This document shows, piece after piece, positions 8,426-17,445 of a stretch of DNA of 64,000 nt. Under the pieces are notes generated by a model that saw nothing but the letters and a program-made list of their open reading frames with translations, did not search any database and was not told the origin of the DNA. Each line of letters starts with the position of its first letter. Position 1 is the stretch's first letter. The translations under genes and the position numbers were made by a program. Origin of the DNA: SAR202 cluster bacterium bin127 (GTDB lineage Bacteria; Chloroflexota; Dehalococcoidia; Lucifugimonadales; Lucifugimonadaceae); contig MPNN01000006.1 of the NCBI GenBank assembly GCA_002239045.1, positions 62,001 to 126,000 of the forward strand, read 5' to 3'.

Positions 8426-9955
8426 ATGAATGCCAACTCACGCCCTAACATCGTCTACATTCAATCGGATCAGCACAATCCGGCCGTAGTCGGGGCATAC
8501 GGTGATCAGGTCGTCGATACTCCGAATCTTGACCGTTTAGCGGCAGACGGAACGATATTCACGGGCGCATACTGCGGCTCGCCGATATGTGTGCCGTCAC
8601 GGACGGCGTTCGTGACCGGACGATATCCGCACGAAACGGAAGTCTGGACGAATGACCAGATTTTGAGTTCCGCGGTCCCGACCTATGCACATTCGCTCGG
8701 TGCCGCGGGATACGACCCGATCCAGATCGGGAGAATGCACTACAACGGTCCGGACCAATTGCACGGGTTTTCGCGCCGATACGTCGGCGATCACAGTCCG
8801 AACCATCCGGGCAGTCCGAGACCGGTCGATCATGGACAGTTGCACGGCACGGCGGGTCCGGCGCGAGTGAGTTTGGAGGCGTCAGGGCGAGGGCAGAGTG
8901 CGTACGAGGTCCACGACGAGTATGTCGCGCAATCGGCGGTCGATTACATCAACAATCAAGGCATCACTCGACGGTCCGGTGTCGACGAATCGCCGCTGTG
9001 CCTGTCGATCGGGCTGATGTTGCCGCACCAGCCGTTCGTCGCTCGAGCAGTGGATTACGACAAATACGAGGGCCGCGTCGGTATGCCGATAGTACCGACT
9101 GAGCCAATCGAGGATTGCCACCCCTACATCCAATGGTGGCGAGAGCGCACAGGGATCGTCAAGGTTAGTGAGGCAGAGATTATCCGCGCGCGGACTGCCT
9201 ACTGGGCGTTGTGCGATCGAACGGACCAGTTGATCGGGGAGATCCTCGACGCGCTAGACGCCAACGGCTACATGGAAAACACCATCATTGTCTACACCTC
9301 CGACCACGGTGAGCAGGTTGGTGAGCACGGGTTGTGGTGGAAACAGACGTTTTACGAGGACGCGGCGCGCGTCCCGGCGATAGTTTCGTGGCCGGGTCAA
9401 CTCGACGCAGGTCGGGTCATCGACACGCCAATCGACCAGTTCGATTTGGCAGCTACGATTTTGGACGCGGCCGGTGCCGAGGCATTGCCGCAAGGACACG
9501 GCATGAGCGTGGCCGACCTCATCAACAACCCCGACACTGCTGAGTGGAAAGATGCCGTCTACAGCGAATACTGCATGAACGACTCGGCAGTTGGTTCGGG
9601 CATGTCGGCCAATCTAGGCGGCGCCGATATCCACGCTCGAACCGGTGGAGTGCAGAACCGCATGGTCCGATCCGGCGATTGGAAGTTGAACTATTACCAC
9701 GGTTTCGAACCGCAGCTTTTCAATCTCGCCGAAGACCCGCAGGAGTTGAACGATCGCGCGCAGGATCCGAGTTGCAAGGGTGTGCGGGAAGAGATGATAG
9801 ATCGCGTGTTGGACAGCTGGGACCCGGATCACATCGCCGAGCGAATGAGGATTCTGAAACGCGAGCAGGAGCTGATGGAGGCGTGGGCGAAAAACGTCGA
9901 TCCGCCTGACGCTATCCGTTGGGACTTGCGGCCTGAGATGGATTATCTGGATTAA
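8426..9955 (+). CDS. Sulfatase (arylsulfatase family, Cys-type)
   Basis: A 509-aa sulfatase of the alkaline phosphatase superfamily. The ATG at 8426 is chosen over an upstream in-frame start that would lie inside dppF. The active-site motif C55-V-P-S-R59 supplies the Cys that a formylglycine-generating enzyme converts to formylglycine. Metal-ligand regions include YIQSDQHN near the start and YTSDHGEQVGEHG in the centre. There is no obvious signal peptide, so it is probably cytoplasmic and may act on sulfated compounds imported by the adjacent transporter (inference). No maturase gene is in the window. A second sulfatase lies at 44556-46064. Confidence 0.93.
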   Translation: MNANSRPNIVYIQSDQHNPAVVGAYGDQVVDTPNLDRLAADGTIFTGAYCGSPICVPSRTAFVTGRYPHETEVWTNDQILSSAVPTYAHSLGAAGYDPIQIGRMHYNGPDQLHGFSRRYVGDHSPNHPGSPRPVDHGQLHGTAGPARVSLEASGRGQSAYEVHDEYVAQSAVDYINNQGITRRSGVDESPLCLSIGLMLPHQPFVARAVDYDKYEGRVGMPIVPTEPIEDCHPYIQWWRERTGIVKVSEAEIIRARTAYWALCDRTDQLIGEILDALDANGYMENTIIVYTSDHGEQVGEHGLWWKQTFYEDAARVPAIVSWPGQLDAGRVIDTPIDQFDLAATILDAAGAEALPQGHGMSVADLINNPDTAEWKDAVYSEYCMNDSAVGSGMSANLGGADIHARTGGVQNRMVRSGDWKLNYYHGFEPQLFNLAEDPQELNDRAQDPSCKGVREEMIDRVLDSWDPDHIAERMRILKREQELMEAWAKNVDPPDAIRWDLRPEMDYLD

Positions 9956-9960
9956 GTAAA

Positions 9961-11562
9961 GTGGGAAGACAGTTCGTACACGGAATGAACGACGACCAAC
10001 AAGAGCGTGAGCAAAGATCCGCGGATTCCAAGAGCGCAGTATTCAGCACGCCATTCCATACGTGGCGTCATTTAACCGGTCTCGAAACCGAGTCTCTATC
10101 TATCGACTTCCGCGAAATAGATTCACATCAAAAGAGGTGGCTCGACCTCAGGCGACGGCGAGAAAGAGCTACCCCAGATATCTACGAAGCATTCCTCGAA
10201 AAGATATATCGGCACTGGGCGATCGAGACCGGAATCATCGAAGGCCTGTATGACATTGACCGCGGTACCACTGAAGCTTTGGTCGAATATGGATTATCCA
10301 TTGACTTAATCCCGTCGGCCGGACCGGACAAGTCACCGCATGACGTTTTAAAGGTTCTACAAGATCATCAAGACGCAGCCAAATTCGTGACGGATTCCAT
10401 ACGTCGGCAGAGACCGTTAAGCAAGTTCTACATCAAAGAACTTCACCAACTTCTTTTGCGCAACCAAAAATACTACTTTGCGTACGACCCGATCACAAAA
10501 CGCCGCATCGAGTTGGAGTTGCACCATGGCGCTTTCAAACTAGCACCAAACAGTCCGAAAAGACACGATGGAAGAATTCACGAGTACTGCCCACCGGAAC
10601 ACGTGGAAAGCGAACTGGACAATTTCATCAAGTTTTACGACGAATACGATTCGAACGCGAGTCGTTTTCATCCGCTCTCCGTCGCCGCATGGCTACATCA
10701 TCGATTCACTCAGATACACCCGTTTGAAGATGGGAACGGTCGGGTTGCACGCGCCCTTCTGACTTGGCATCTGGCACGTGATGATTACTTGCCGGTAGTG
10801 ATCTCACGTGACCACAAGGATGAGTACATCGACGCACTTGAAATCGCAGACGCCGGAAATCTCAACACTTTCGTGAAATTCATTGTGGGTTTGGAACGCC
10901 AAATCATCGTAAAGGCGTTGGGCGAAGAGTCAACCGTACCGACCACCCAAGTATTCACCCAAGTTCTCAATCAAGTCTCACGTCTTGCAGCACAACGGCT
11001 TGAAAGCGAACAGGTTGAACTCCGTACCGTGAATAATGTGGCTTCAAAGTTGAGAGATTCGACCAACGAGTACCTCGAAGAACGAGGCGATGAGATCCAG
11101 AAGCAACTTGAAGCAACGGGATTGGCAATCAAGTGTGTCTCTGAATGGGGTGGCCCAGACAACGAGAAGGAACATTGGTACCGGTACCAGATAACCGAAA
11201 CCGCCAAAAAACTCGGTTATTGGGTTAACTTCAATGAAAACAAATATCTCGTCCGATTATCCATCAATCCAGAATACGGTTCAACTGTGCCGCGGATGAT
11301 ATTCGTCATTTCATTGCATCACGTAGGGCGTCAGTTGACTGGCATCATGGCAGCGAACGCTTTTGTTCAGATTGACCGAGCCACCGAGGGAGAGGACGGT
11401 GAATCCGCAGAGGCAATCTCCACCGACCTGAAAACCTGTTCGCCTGAATCCTTTACCTTCACGGCAGATTACAACGAAAAGACCGAGGCCAACGCATTCA
11501 ATGAATGGATCGAGGTGGCTCTTTCGACCGCGTTGAGCTACTGGGGGCAATATCTTTCGTAA
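9961..11562 (+). CDS. Fic/DOC family protein with N-terminal inhibitory helix
   Basis: A 533-aa Fic-domain protein, predicted to transfer AMP or another nucleotide-derived group to a protein side chain. The Fic motif is H253-P-F-E-D-G-N-G-R-V-A-R264. Residues T90-G-I-I-E94-G95 fit the inhibitory (S/T)xxxE(G/N) motif placed N-terminally, as in class II Fic proteins. The C-terminal ~230 residues are not recognised. GTG at 9961 or ATG at 9985 could be the start; neither has a strong ribosome binding site. Sampled 60-base lines count about 42-50% G+C against about 58% in the sulfatase upstream, which hints at acquisition by transfer. Confidence 0.9.
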   Translation: MGRQFVHGMNDDQQEREQRSADSKSAVFSTPFHTWRHLTGLETESLSIDFREIDSHQKRWLDLRRRRERATPDIYEAFLEKIYRHWAIETGIIEGLYDIDRGTTEALVEYGLSIDLIPSAGPDKSPHDVLKVLQDHQDAAKFVTDSIRRQRPLSKFYIKELHQLLLRNQKYYFAYDPITKRRIELELHHGAFKLAPNSPKRHDGRIHEYCPPEHVESELDNFIKFYDEYDSNASRFHPLSVAAWLHHRFTQIHPFEDGNGRVARALLTWHLARDDYLPVVISRDHKDEYIDALEIADAGNLNTFVKFIVGLERQIIVKALGEESTVPTTQVFTQVLNQVSRLAAQRLESEQVELRTVNNVASKLRDSTNEYLEERGDEIQKQLEATGLAIKCVSEWGGPDNEKEHWYRYQITETAKKLGYWVNFNENKYLVRLSINPEYGSTVPRMIFVISLHHVGRQLTGIMAANAFVQIDRATEGEDGESAEAISTDLKTCSPESFTFTADYNEKTEANAFNEWIEVALSTALSYWGQYLS

Positions 11563-11675
11563 CTGGATGGCGAGAAAACCGCGATAAAAACAAGCCCGAA
11601 TGGCCCGCCAAGTCCGTTGAGTTCGGCATTCTCGCCGTTTTCTGCAACGTGTTCGGCGGGGTCGAGGAGAGTGAC
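11544..11675 (-). pseudogene. Fragment of an enolase-superfamily (mandelate racemase-like) gene
   Basis: On the reverse strand this ~44-codon stretch reads TLLDPAEHVAENGENAELNG then GLGGPFGLV and SYERYCP. It aligns with TLLDLAKHAAEHGTNVELNG, GPGGLFGLV and YYEYFP of the intact enolase-family protein at 16232-17374. The fragment stops where the Fic gene ends (overlap about 19 nt), and nothing before or after it on this strand continues the enolase. It is best read as the remnant of a decayed paralogue, truncated near the Fic boundary. Confidence 0.75.
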
Positions 11676-11689
11676 GCGTTGAGTTCTCC

Positions 11690-11887
11690 CTAAGGGGTGC
11701 TGCACATAGCGAACATTACAAATCCCAGAAACAGGATTGCGACCACTGTGACAGCGACACACCAATGCGTGTTTTCCCGGCTTTTTTGGACGTGATTTTC
11801 GCAGAATTCCGCGTTGTCGGCGATTGGGACATTGCAAATGCCGCCCAATTCGTCGTAGCTACATCGCTTTGGCAGTCCGTGTTTCAT
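11690..11887 (-). CDS. Small Cys-rich single-pass membrane protein (hypothetical)
   Basis: A 65-aa open frame starting at ATG 11887, preferred over a TTG 54 nt upstream because an AGGGAGAG ribosome binding site precedes the ATG. Residues 9-29 hold a zinc-ribbon-like spacing (RCSYDELGGIC, then FCENH). Residues about 43-60 form one hydrophobic helix (VAVTVVAILFLGFVMFAM). No family is recognised. It lies between an enolase pseudogene scrap and a permease gene, in an area that appears rearranged, so it could also be a non-functional remnant. Confidence 0.45.
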   Translation of the reverse strand: MKHGLPKRCSYDELGGICNVPIADNAEFCENHVQKSRENTHWCVAVTVVAILFLGFVMFAMCSTP

Positions 11888-12041
11888 TTCTCTCCCTGTC
11901 TGGTTGCAGAACAGTGTTGAGTCTCGGTCATCGCCGGACAAGCGATGTTGGGATTCATGGTCTACCGAATGATTTCATATCATCCAGGGCGGATGTAACA
12001 CGCGTCCGCGAGCTGATTTTCAGAAAGCTGCTTAAGACATC

Positions 12042-12977
12042 CTAATCCAACTGTCGCAAATTAGGATCCCACCGGTCGCGCATCCAGTCGCCTAGGAAGT
12101 TCCCCGCCATCACCACTAGGAAGATGGCCATCCCTGGGATAGCGGATACCCACCAAGCATCGCCGATGTACTCGCGTCCGCTGGCTACCATCGCGCCCCA
12201 AGCCGGTGCGGGCGGGGGGATGCCGACCCCAAGATAGCTCAATGTTGCTTCGGTAAGAATGATGCCACCGACACCTAGCGTGGCGCTGACGACGACGATG
12301 TTAATGACCCCGGGGAGGATGTGGCGAAGGAGTATTCGGCTCGACGAAGCACCGGCGACGCGCGCGAACTGCACGTAATCCGATTCGCGGAGGCTCAGCG
12401 TCTGCGCCCTGACTAGGCGCACAGCACCCGGCCAAGATATCAAGGCGAGCAGAGCGATCAGGATTCTGAGGTCTTGCCCGAAGATGCTTACTACGATCAG
12501 GGCGAGCATGATGAATGGCAGTGCCGCCCACACGTCAACAATGCGCATTATCACCTCGTCGATGTGGCGCCCGAAATATCCGGCAACCAAACCGCAAGCC
12601 GTACCTACGGTTACGCCGACCGTAATGGATACAAAAACCACCAATGCGGAGATCCGTGCACCGTGAATGATTCGGCTCAGTACGTCGCGGGCTATATTGT
12701 CTGTACCGAGAATGTAGAACTGGCCAGATCCACCGGTTGAGAATGGTGAGGTGTTGCGGTCGGTTAGTGCAACATATGCTAGTGGATCGTGCGGCGCGAT
12801 CTGTTCTGCAAATAGAGCGAATACGATCAACGTCAGGATGATCAGCGCCGGGACTATCGGCCACCGACGAATGATGTAGAAGCTGTAACCCAACCAACCT
12901 AGCGAATGTCGCTGGTTAACCCTAGTCGGTGCTGAGACGGCGTCGCTGACGCTTTGTGGTCTAGTTTCCGTTGCCAT
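12042..12977 (-). CDS. dppC: ABC transporter permease, DppC/OppC type
   Basis: A 311-aa permease with a first helix at about residues 37-57 (PALIILTLIVFALFA), the OppC N-terminal signature around LGTDNIARDVLSR, and the coupling region FARVAGASSSRILLRHILP. The ending GDWMRDRWDPNLRQLD is typical of the classical DppC subfamily. This sets it apart from the 5303 and 17446 permeases, which end in DEWANPRL. It is the last gene of the SBP-dppB-dppC unit running leftward from 16090. No ATPase follows, so it must share ATPases encoded elsewhere. Confidence 0.92.
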   Translation of the reverse strand: MATETRPQSVSDAVSAPTRVNQRHSLGWLGYSFYIIRRWPIVPALIILTLIVFALFAEQIAPHDPLAYVALTDRNTSPFSTGGSGQFYILGTDNIARDVLSRIIHGARISALVVFVSITVGVTVGTACGLVAGYFGRHIDEVIMRIVDVWAALPFIMLALIVVSIFGQDLRILIALLALISWPGAVRLVRAQTLSLRESDYVQFARVAGASSSRILLRHILPGVINIVVVSATLGVGGIILTEATLSYLGVGIPPPAPAWGAMVASGREYIGDAWWVSAIPGMAIFLVVMAGNFLGDWMRDRWDPNLRQLD

Positions 12978-12986
12978 GTCTATCTG

Positions 12987-13922
12987 TTACGCGTAGCGAA
13001 TCCTTGGGTCCAAAATCGCATACAGGATGTCCATCGTCAACACAACCACAACGTACAAGACGACGGTCAGGAATGTAATGGCTGATATGAGAGGGAAATC
13101 GTTTCCCTGCACCGCCTGAACCGCTACGCGACCGAGGCCGGGCCACGAGAATACAGTTTCTACGACGGTCGTACCGTTGATGAAACCGACCAAGATCAAT
13201 CCGGAAATCGTGAGGGGCGGAATCACTGCGTTTCGGAAGGCATGTTTCCAGATCACCGTGCTGGACTCCACGCCCTTGGCTCTCGCAAATTTGACGTACT
13301 CCGACTCCAAGACCTCCAGCATCGATGAACGGGTTAGACGGAGATACGCAGCTGCCGGTAACCACCCGAGGACGATCGACGGCAGTATGTAGTTCCGAAT
13401 CGCGAACCCGTCGCCGCGTGTGCCTGATGGCAACCATTCGAGCTCGCCCGAAAAGATAAGGATGGCCATAATACCGACCCAGAAGACGGGCGCGGCTTGA
13501 CCAACCAACGCGATGCCGCGTGCGACGTAGTCAAGTGGTCGACCGCGTTGCACTGCTGAGACGATGCCTAACGGAACGCCAAGTAAGGTCCCGAATGTCC
13601 ATGCGATTATGCCGAGTTGGATCGAGGTCCAAAACCTTTCTTGGACTACGGTGATGACGGGCCTTTGGTGAATCAGACTGTCGCCGAATTGGCCCCGGAG
13701 ATATCTGCCTACCCAAATTACGTACTGAAAGACGACTGGTTGGTCGAGAGCGAGTTCCTTTCTAAATCGTTCGCGAGTCTCTTCTGCGAGCGCACCGCCA
13801 TATTCGTCGAGATACAGGTCTAATGGATCGCCCGACAAGCGCGAGAGCACAAATATGACGAGTAGGGCGCCGAGGATCGCGATGACGCCGTAGAGTACGC
13901 GGCGTGCGAGGAAACTACGCAT
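12987..13922 (-). CDS. dppB: ABC transporter permease, DppB/OppB type
   Basis: A 311-aa permease starting at ATG 13922, 9 nt upstream of dppC. It has an N-terminal helix (VLYGVIAILGALLVIFVLS), the conserved LSGDPLDLY segment, the coupling region FARAKGVESSTVIWKHAFRN (FARAKG and KHAFRN) and the ending ILDPRIRYA. Its length and motifs fit classical DppB. It is expected to form the translocation pore with the 12042 product and to receive ligand from the SBP at 14048-16090. Confidence 0.92.
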   Translation of the reverse strand: MRSFLARRVLYGVIAILGALLVIFVLSRLSGDPLDLYLDEYGGALAEETRERFRKELALDQPVVFQYVIWVGRYLRGQFGDSLIHQRPVITVVQERFWTSIQLGIIAWTFGTLLGVPLGIVSAVQRGRPLDYVARGIALVGQAAPVFWVGIMAILIFSGELEWLPSGTRGDGFAIRNYILPSIVLGWLPAAAYLRLTRSSMLEVLESEYVKFARAKGVESSTVIWKHAFRNAVIPPLTISGLILVGFINGTTVVETVFSWPGLGRVAVQAVQGNDFPLISAITFLTVVLYVVVVLTMDILYAILDPRIRYA

Positions 13923-13939
13923 TGTTCAATGAAGGGGCT

Positions 13940-14030
13940 GTGCCTGCGCTCCCTCTAGTGCCGGATTGGTATCGGAGGGAGGGGTGCAGGCACGCCAACG
14001 AGACGCCGGGCTGGGGTGACCCAGCGTCTC
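13940..14030. terminator. Two hairpins between SBP and dppB
   Basis: The intergenic DNA carries two inverted repeats. The first (13940-13993) pairs GTGCCTGC with GCAGGCAC and, inside, CTCCCTC with GAGGGAG. The second (14000-14030) pairs GAGACG with CGTCTC around CTGGG/CCCAG. On the transcribed reverse strand no clear T-run follows either, so attenuation or transcript protection is more likely than full termination. The layout parallels the hairpin at 4134-4184 in the other SBP operon. Confidence 0.55.
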
Positions 14031-14047
14031 TTTTCAGACGGTGTCGT

Positions 14048-16090
14048 CTATGGTTGCCAATCGACCTCTTCGAGGTTGAACCATGTGCAACCGCCGATAC
14101 ACATCTGAGGCGGTATCGGCCACGCCCTGATCTTCTCGCCATCGTAGGTGTTAAACGCCGGTTGCTCGTTCACGCCGACGTTGATCGACACCTCTCGAGA
14201 GTAGTCGTAGTGTTCGATCGCCAGTTCAATACGTCTGCGGCGGTCGAGTTCATCCTTCATCTCGTCGAATATCTCGTCCCACCTGGGCAAGATGCTTCCG
14301 GCGCAGATCGTGCCTCCGAACTTGTGCGAAGTCGATTCGTTGGATTTCGGCAGGTCTACGCTCAAAGCCGAGAAGCTGTCACCACAAGTCCGGTACTGGA
14401 TCTGATTGAATGACAGGTTAACCAGGTTCGGGCGGTGTTCCGAGTATGGAGAAAGGTCGAGGTTCACCCTGATGTTCAGCGTGGCGAGCCATTCCGCCGC
14501 CAGCGCTTCGACGATCTCTTGGTGAGTGCCTGCGCCGGTCCAAACGGTTACTTCAAACCCGTCGCCCCAACCAGCTTCTTCCATCAACTGCTTGGCCTTG
14601 TCGCGGTCGAAACTGTATGCCCAACCGTGCGACTCTGCGTTTTGAGCCCAAGTGTCGGAGTTGACCGACAGGTTGGTGATGTGGTTGACCCAACCTAGAC
14701 CGTCGAGGATCGCAGCGTTGATTCCCTCGCGGTCGACGGCGTGTGCAATCGCTTGTCGAACTTTGAGTGCGGATTCCATCGATGCGTCGTTTCCGTATTC
14801 ACCGACCCAAGGTAGGGAAGTGTCGTAACCCATGCGGTCGAGTTCCCATCCTTCAACGAAGTGGTTGGTCTGCCAATAGTTACCGCCGAAGTAAAGTCCG
14901 TTCATCCTCGCAGCAGTCGGCTGGGCAATGAATCCTTGTTCCGTGAGACTCGGAATATCTTTTAGCGAGATATTCGCGACATGAGCCTGACCGGTTTCGA
15001 GCATGGTCTTGCGCACCGCAGCCTCTGGCACTGCGAGAATCTCGATGCGGGCCATCTCTGGCACCTTGCGCCAATGTGCGCTTAGTGAGTTCAAGACGGC
15101 GCGGTCGTCAGAAGACCAGGTCTCATATACGAATGGGCCCGTTCCGACGAAGATATCAACCATCCCTTCGGGACCGTGCTCATCAAATACCTTCTTGCTA
15201 TGGACACCCATGCTCTGCCAGTAAGGGCTCAAGTTACGCCGGAGAACTCCGACTCCCCACTGGTTGACGTGCATACGCACTTTGCCCGGGTCGATGACCT
15301 CGAACTCTTTGGTCATGGCGCGGAAGTCGCCGGCTTGGTCGTGCCGGGAGTCAGGGTTCGTGTTCGGGTTGGCGTTGTTGAAGCTCCATGCCACGTCTTC
15401 GGCGGTCATTTCGCCATAGCCACCGTGAAATTCGACGCCGCGACGGATGTCGAAATCGACCCACGACTGATCGTCAGCGACGGTCCACGCGGTGGCCAAT
15501 CTAGGCACCGCGTTCGCGCTGGAGTCAAGCCACAACAGCGTCTCGTACCCGCCCATGCGGAATTTCTGATTACCGCAACCCGGAACGCACTGTTCGGGAT
15601 ACCCGACCGGGACGCCTACGCCGCTTTCGGCAATTATGACAGTTCCTTGCGGGTTACCGGTAACTAGATCGCCAGGTGCGGCCGCGGCTTCTTTCTCGAC
15701 GATAACCGTCTGGACGACAGGTACCTCGACCTCAACCTCTTTTTCGACGACAACAGTCTGGACAACGGTTTCACCCGCAATCTGAACTTCCTTCTCGACG
15801 ACGACTTCGCGTTCGACGACGACAGTCTGGACAACGGTTTCGCCCGCAATCTGGACTTCCTTCTCGACGACGACGGTCTGGACTACCTCAACTGGTACTT
15901 CCTTCTCGACGACGACGGTTTGAATTACGGTTTCGCCTTCTTTTTCGACGACAACCTCTTTCTCAACGACGACGGTTTGGATGACGGTCTCCGTGACGGT
16001 TTCGCCGCAGGCTACGACGAGAGGTACGGCGAGTAACAGCGGCAGTAAGATTAGTGCCGCCCAACGCCTTCGTCGGTTAAATGACATCAT
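14048..16090 (-). CDS. Dipeptide/oligopeptide ABC transporter substrate-binding lipoprotein
   Basis: A 680-aa family 5 solute-binding protein. Residues 1-28 are a lipoprotein signal with VVAC (Cys28). Residues 30-135 form the longest repeat stalk in the window, built from units such as ETVVQTVVVEKEV and QIAG spacers. The binding domain follows (EFHGGYGEMTAEDVAWSF, partly shown by EDVAWSF; later KVRQAIAHAVDREGIN). AGGAGGAGAAC lies directly upstream of the ATG. It heads the leftward SBP-dppB-dppC unit. The ligand is unknown. Confidence 0.93.
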   Translation of the reverse strand: MMSFNRRRRWAALILLPLLLAVPLVVACGETVTETVIQTVVVEKEVVVEKEGETVIQTVVVEKEVPVEVVQTVVVEKEVQIAGETVVQTVVVEREVVVEKEVQIAGETVVQTVVVEKEVEVEVPVVQTVIVEKEAAAAPGDLVTGNPQGTVIIAESGVGVPVGYPEQCVPGCGNQKFRMGGYETLLWLDSSANAVPRLATAWTVADDQSWVDFDIRRGVEFHGGYGEMTAEDVAWSFNNANPNTNPDSRHDQAGDFRAMTKEFEVIDPGKVRMHVNQWGVGVLRRNLSPYWQSMGVHSKKVFDEHGPEGMVDIFVGTGPFVYETWSSDDRAVLNSLSAHWRKVPEMARIEILAVPEAAVRKTMLETGQAHVANISLKDIPSLTEQGFIAQPTAARMNGLYFGGNYWQTNHFVEGWELDRMGYDTSLPWVGEYGNDASMESALKVRQAIAHAVDREGINAAILDGLGWVNHITNLSVNSDTWAQNAESHGWAYSFDRDKAKQLMEEAGWGDGFEVTVWTGAGTHQEIVEALAAEWLATLNIRVNLDLSPYSEHRPNLVNLSFNQIQYRTCGDSFSALSVDLPKSNESTSHKFGGTICAGSILPRWDEIFDEMKDELDRRRRIELAIEHYDYSREVSINVGVNEQPAFNTYDGEKIRAWPIPPQMCIGGCTWFNLEEVDWQP
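15686..16003 (-). repeat. ETVVQTVVVEKEV repeat tract in SBP gene
   Basis: Near-repeats of about 51 nt encode a 17-residue unit (QIAGETVVQTVVVEKEV type) immediately after the lipobox of the 14048-16090 protein. At least two copies are almost identical at both DNA and protein level, which suggests expansion by recombination or slippage. Confidence 0.8.
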
Positions 16091-16231
16091 GTTCTCCTCC
16101 TAGAAGAAACTCGGACGGGTTCTTGTTCGCCAAACGCCGAAAATTCGAACTCATTCGACGGCGAGACTATAAGAATGCCGATACGTGAATGGATTTATAC
16201 CACAGTTTGTCGGACGTGACGCGATACGGCA

Positions 16232-17374
16232 TCAAAGCTCAGCAAACCGTACCGAGTTGAAATATTGCCAGTCCCACACGGCTCCCCAGCCGGGTCGGTT
16301 GGGTGGTGTGACCTTTCCGTTTCGTGGGATAGGCGGGTTTAGTAGGCCGATTTCGCGGCCTAGTTCGTCGCGGGATCCGCCGGGGAAGTATTCGTAGTAA
16401 GTGGTGTTGGGGATTGCGCAGGTTAGGTGGGTGTGAACGAGGCCGAAGAGGCCGCCGGGGCCGTTGAGTTCGACGTTTGTGCCGTGTTCGGCCGCGTGTT
16501 TGGCGAGGTCCAATAGGGTTGTGGTGCCGTGCCTTGCGTGTGCTCTGACGAGGTCGCATGCGCCTTGTTCGAGCCAGGTTTTCGAGATTTCAGGCTCGTG
16601 CATCAACGTTTCTAGCGCCATCACCGGGATTTCGAGTTCTTCGCAGAGTTTCCGCAGACCATTGAAGTCGCGATCGGGGATGGCCTCTTCGAACCAGCGA
16701 TATCCGTGGCTTTCTAGAGCATGGCCAGCTTTGATCGCGTCGTCGAGGTCGTACTTTGCTCCAGCCGCGTCGTGCATGATGTCGATATCGTCTCCGCACG
16801 CACGCCGGACTTCACCGAACCAGTAGGTGTTCTTGTCCACTGGCCAAGATAAGTGGTCTTTGACGGCGCTGAAACCGATAGAGATGGCGTGTTCGATGTC
16901 TTCGATCGCTGCTTCCAAGGTCCCACCGCCGCGGTAGTTGTAGTAGGCGGGCGCGGAGTCGCGGGCGGTTCCGATGAGTTGGTGCACGGGTTTATTTTCC
17001 GCTTTGCCCGCGATGTCCCAAAGGCAGTTGTCGAATGCACCGTACCAACCGGGCATTGTGAAGATGTGCCGTGTGGCGGTGCGGAGTTTCGATTCCAGTC
17101 GATTTCGGTTGAGTGGGTCTTCACCGATGGCGAGGTGACGGAGATGTTCGAGATCGATCATCCGCATCGTGGTATAACGTGCGTCGCCGACTGTGCAGAC
17201 GCCCTCTACTCCTTCATCGGTGTTGACATGCAGGACGTGATACTCGGTGGGATAGGGCGTAGTCGGGACGGATCGCCAAACTTCGCGATTGCCGAGAGTT
17301 GCGCGCGCCAGATTGAAGAACGGCGTCTGAGTCGGCAATTGGAATACCGACAACCGAACATCAGTGATCTTCAA
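16232..17374 (-). CDS. Enolase-superfamily enzyme (mandelate racemase/muconate lactonizing-like)
   Basis: A 380-aa protein with an N-terminal capping domain and a C-terminal barrel. A candidate catalytic Lys sits in GFSAVKDHL (K-x-H rather than the common K-x-K). Metal ligands are suggested in IMHDAAG (Asp), WFEEAIPD (Glu) and MALETLMH (Glu), with a His in GLFGLVH. Such enzymes abstract an alpha proton from carboxylate substrates, giving dehydration or racemisation; the substrate is not predictable. It lies between the permease pair (17446-19376) and the SBP at 16090, on the same strand. A decayed paralogue fragment is at 11544-11675. Confidence 0.88.
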   Translation of the reverse strand: MKITDVRLSVFQLPTQTPFFNLARATLGNREVWRSVPTTPYPTEYHVLHVNTDEGVEGVCTVGDARYTTMRMIDLEHLRHLAIGEDPLNRNRLESKLRTATRHIFTMPGWYGAFDNCLWDIAGKAENKPVHQLIGTARDSAPAYYNYRGGGTLEAAIEDIEHAISIGFSAVKDHLSWPVDKNTYWFGEVRRACGDDIDIMHDAAGAKYDLDDAIKAGHALESHGYRWFEEAIPDRDFNGLRKLCEELEIPVMALETLMHEPEISKTWLEQGACDLVRAHARHGTTTLLDLAKHAAEHGTNVELNGPGGLFGLVHTHLTCAIPNTTYYEYFPGGSRDELGREIGLLNPPIPRNGKVTPPNRPGWGAVWDWQYFNSVRFAEL

Positions 17375-17445
17375 TTCGGGAGTCCTTAGTCATGTCGGCC
17401 CGATGGATTCCAGCATTCGGCGGAATGACGCTGGAGGTCGACGGC

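Noticed and set aside
11824..12045. A 73-codon plus-strand open frame
   Set aside because: No ribosome binding site or recognisable composition; it overlaps the better-supported small reverse-strand gene.
16160..16175. TATAGT on the reverse strand (16166-16171) as -10 of the SBP promoter
   Set aside because: A good -10 match, but no acceptable -35 lies at 16-18 nt, so it cannot be supported by eye.
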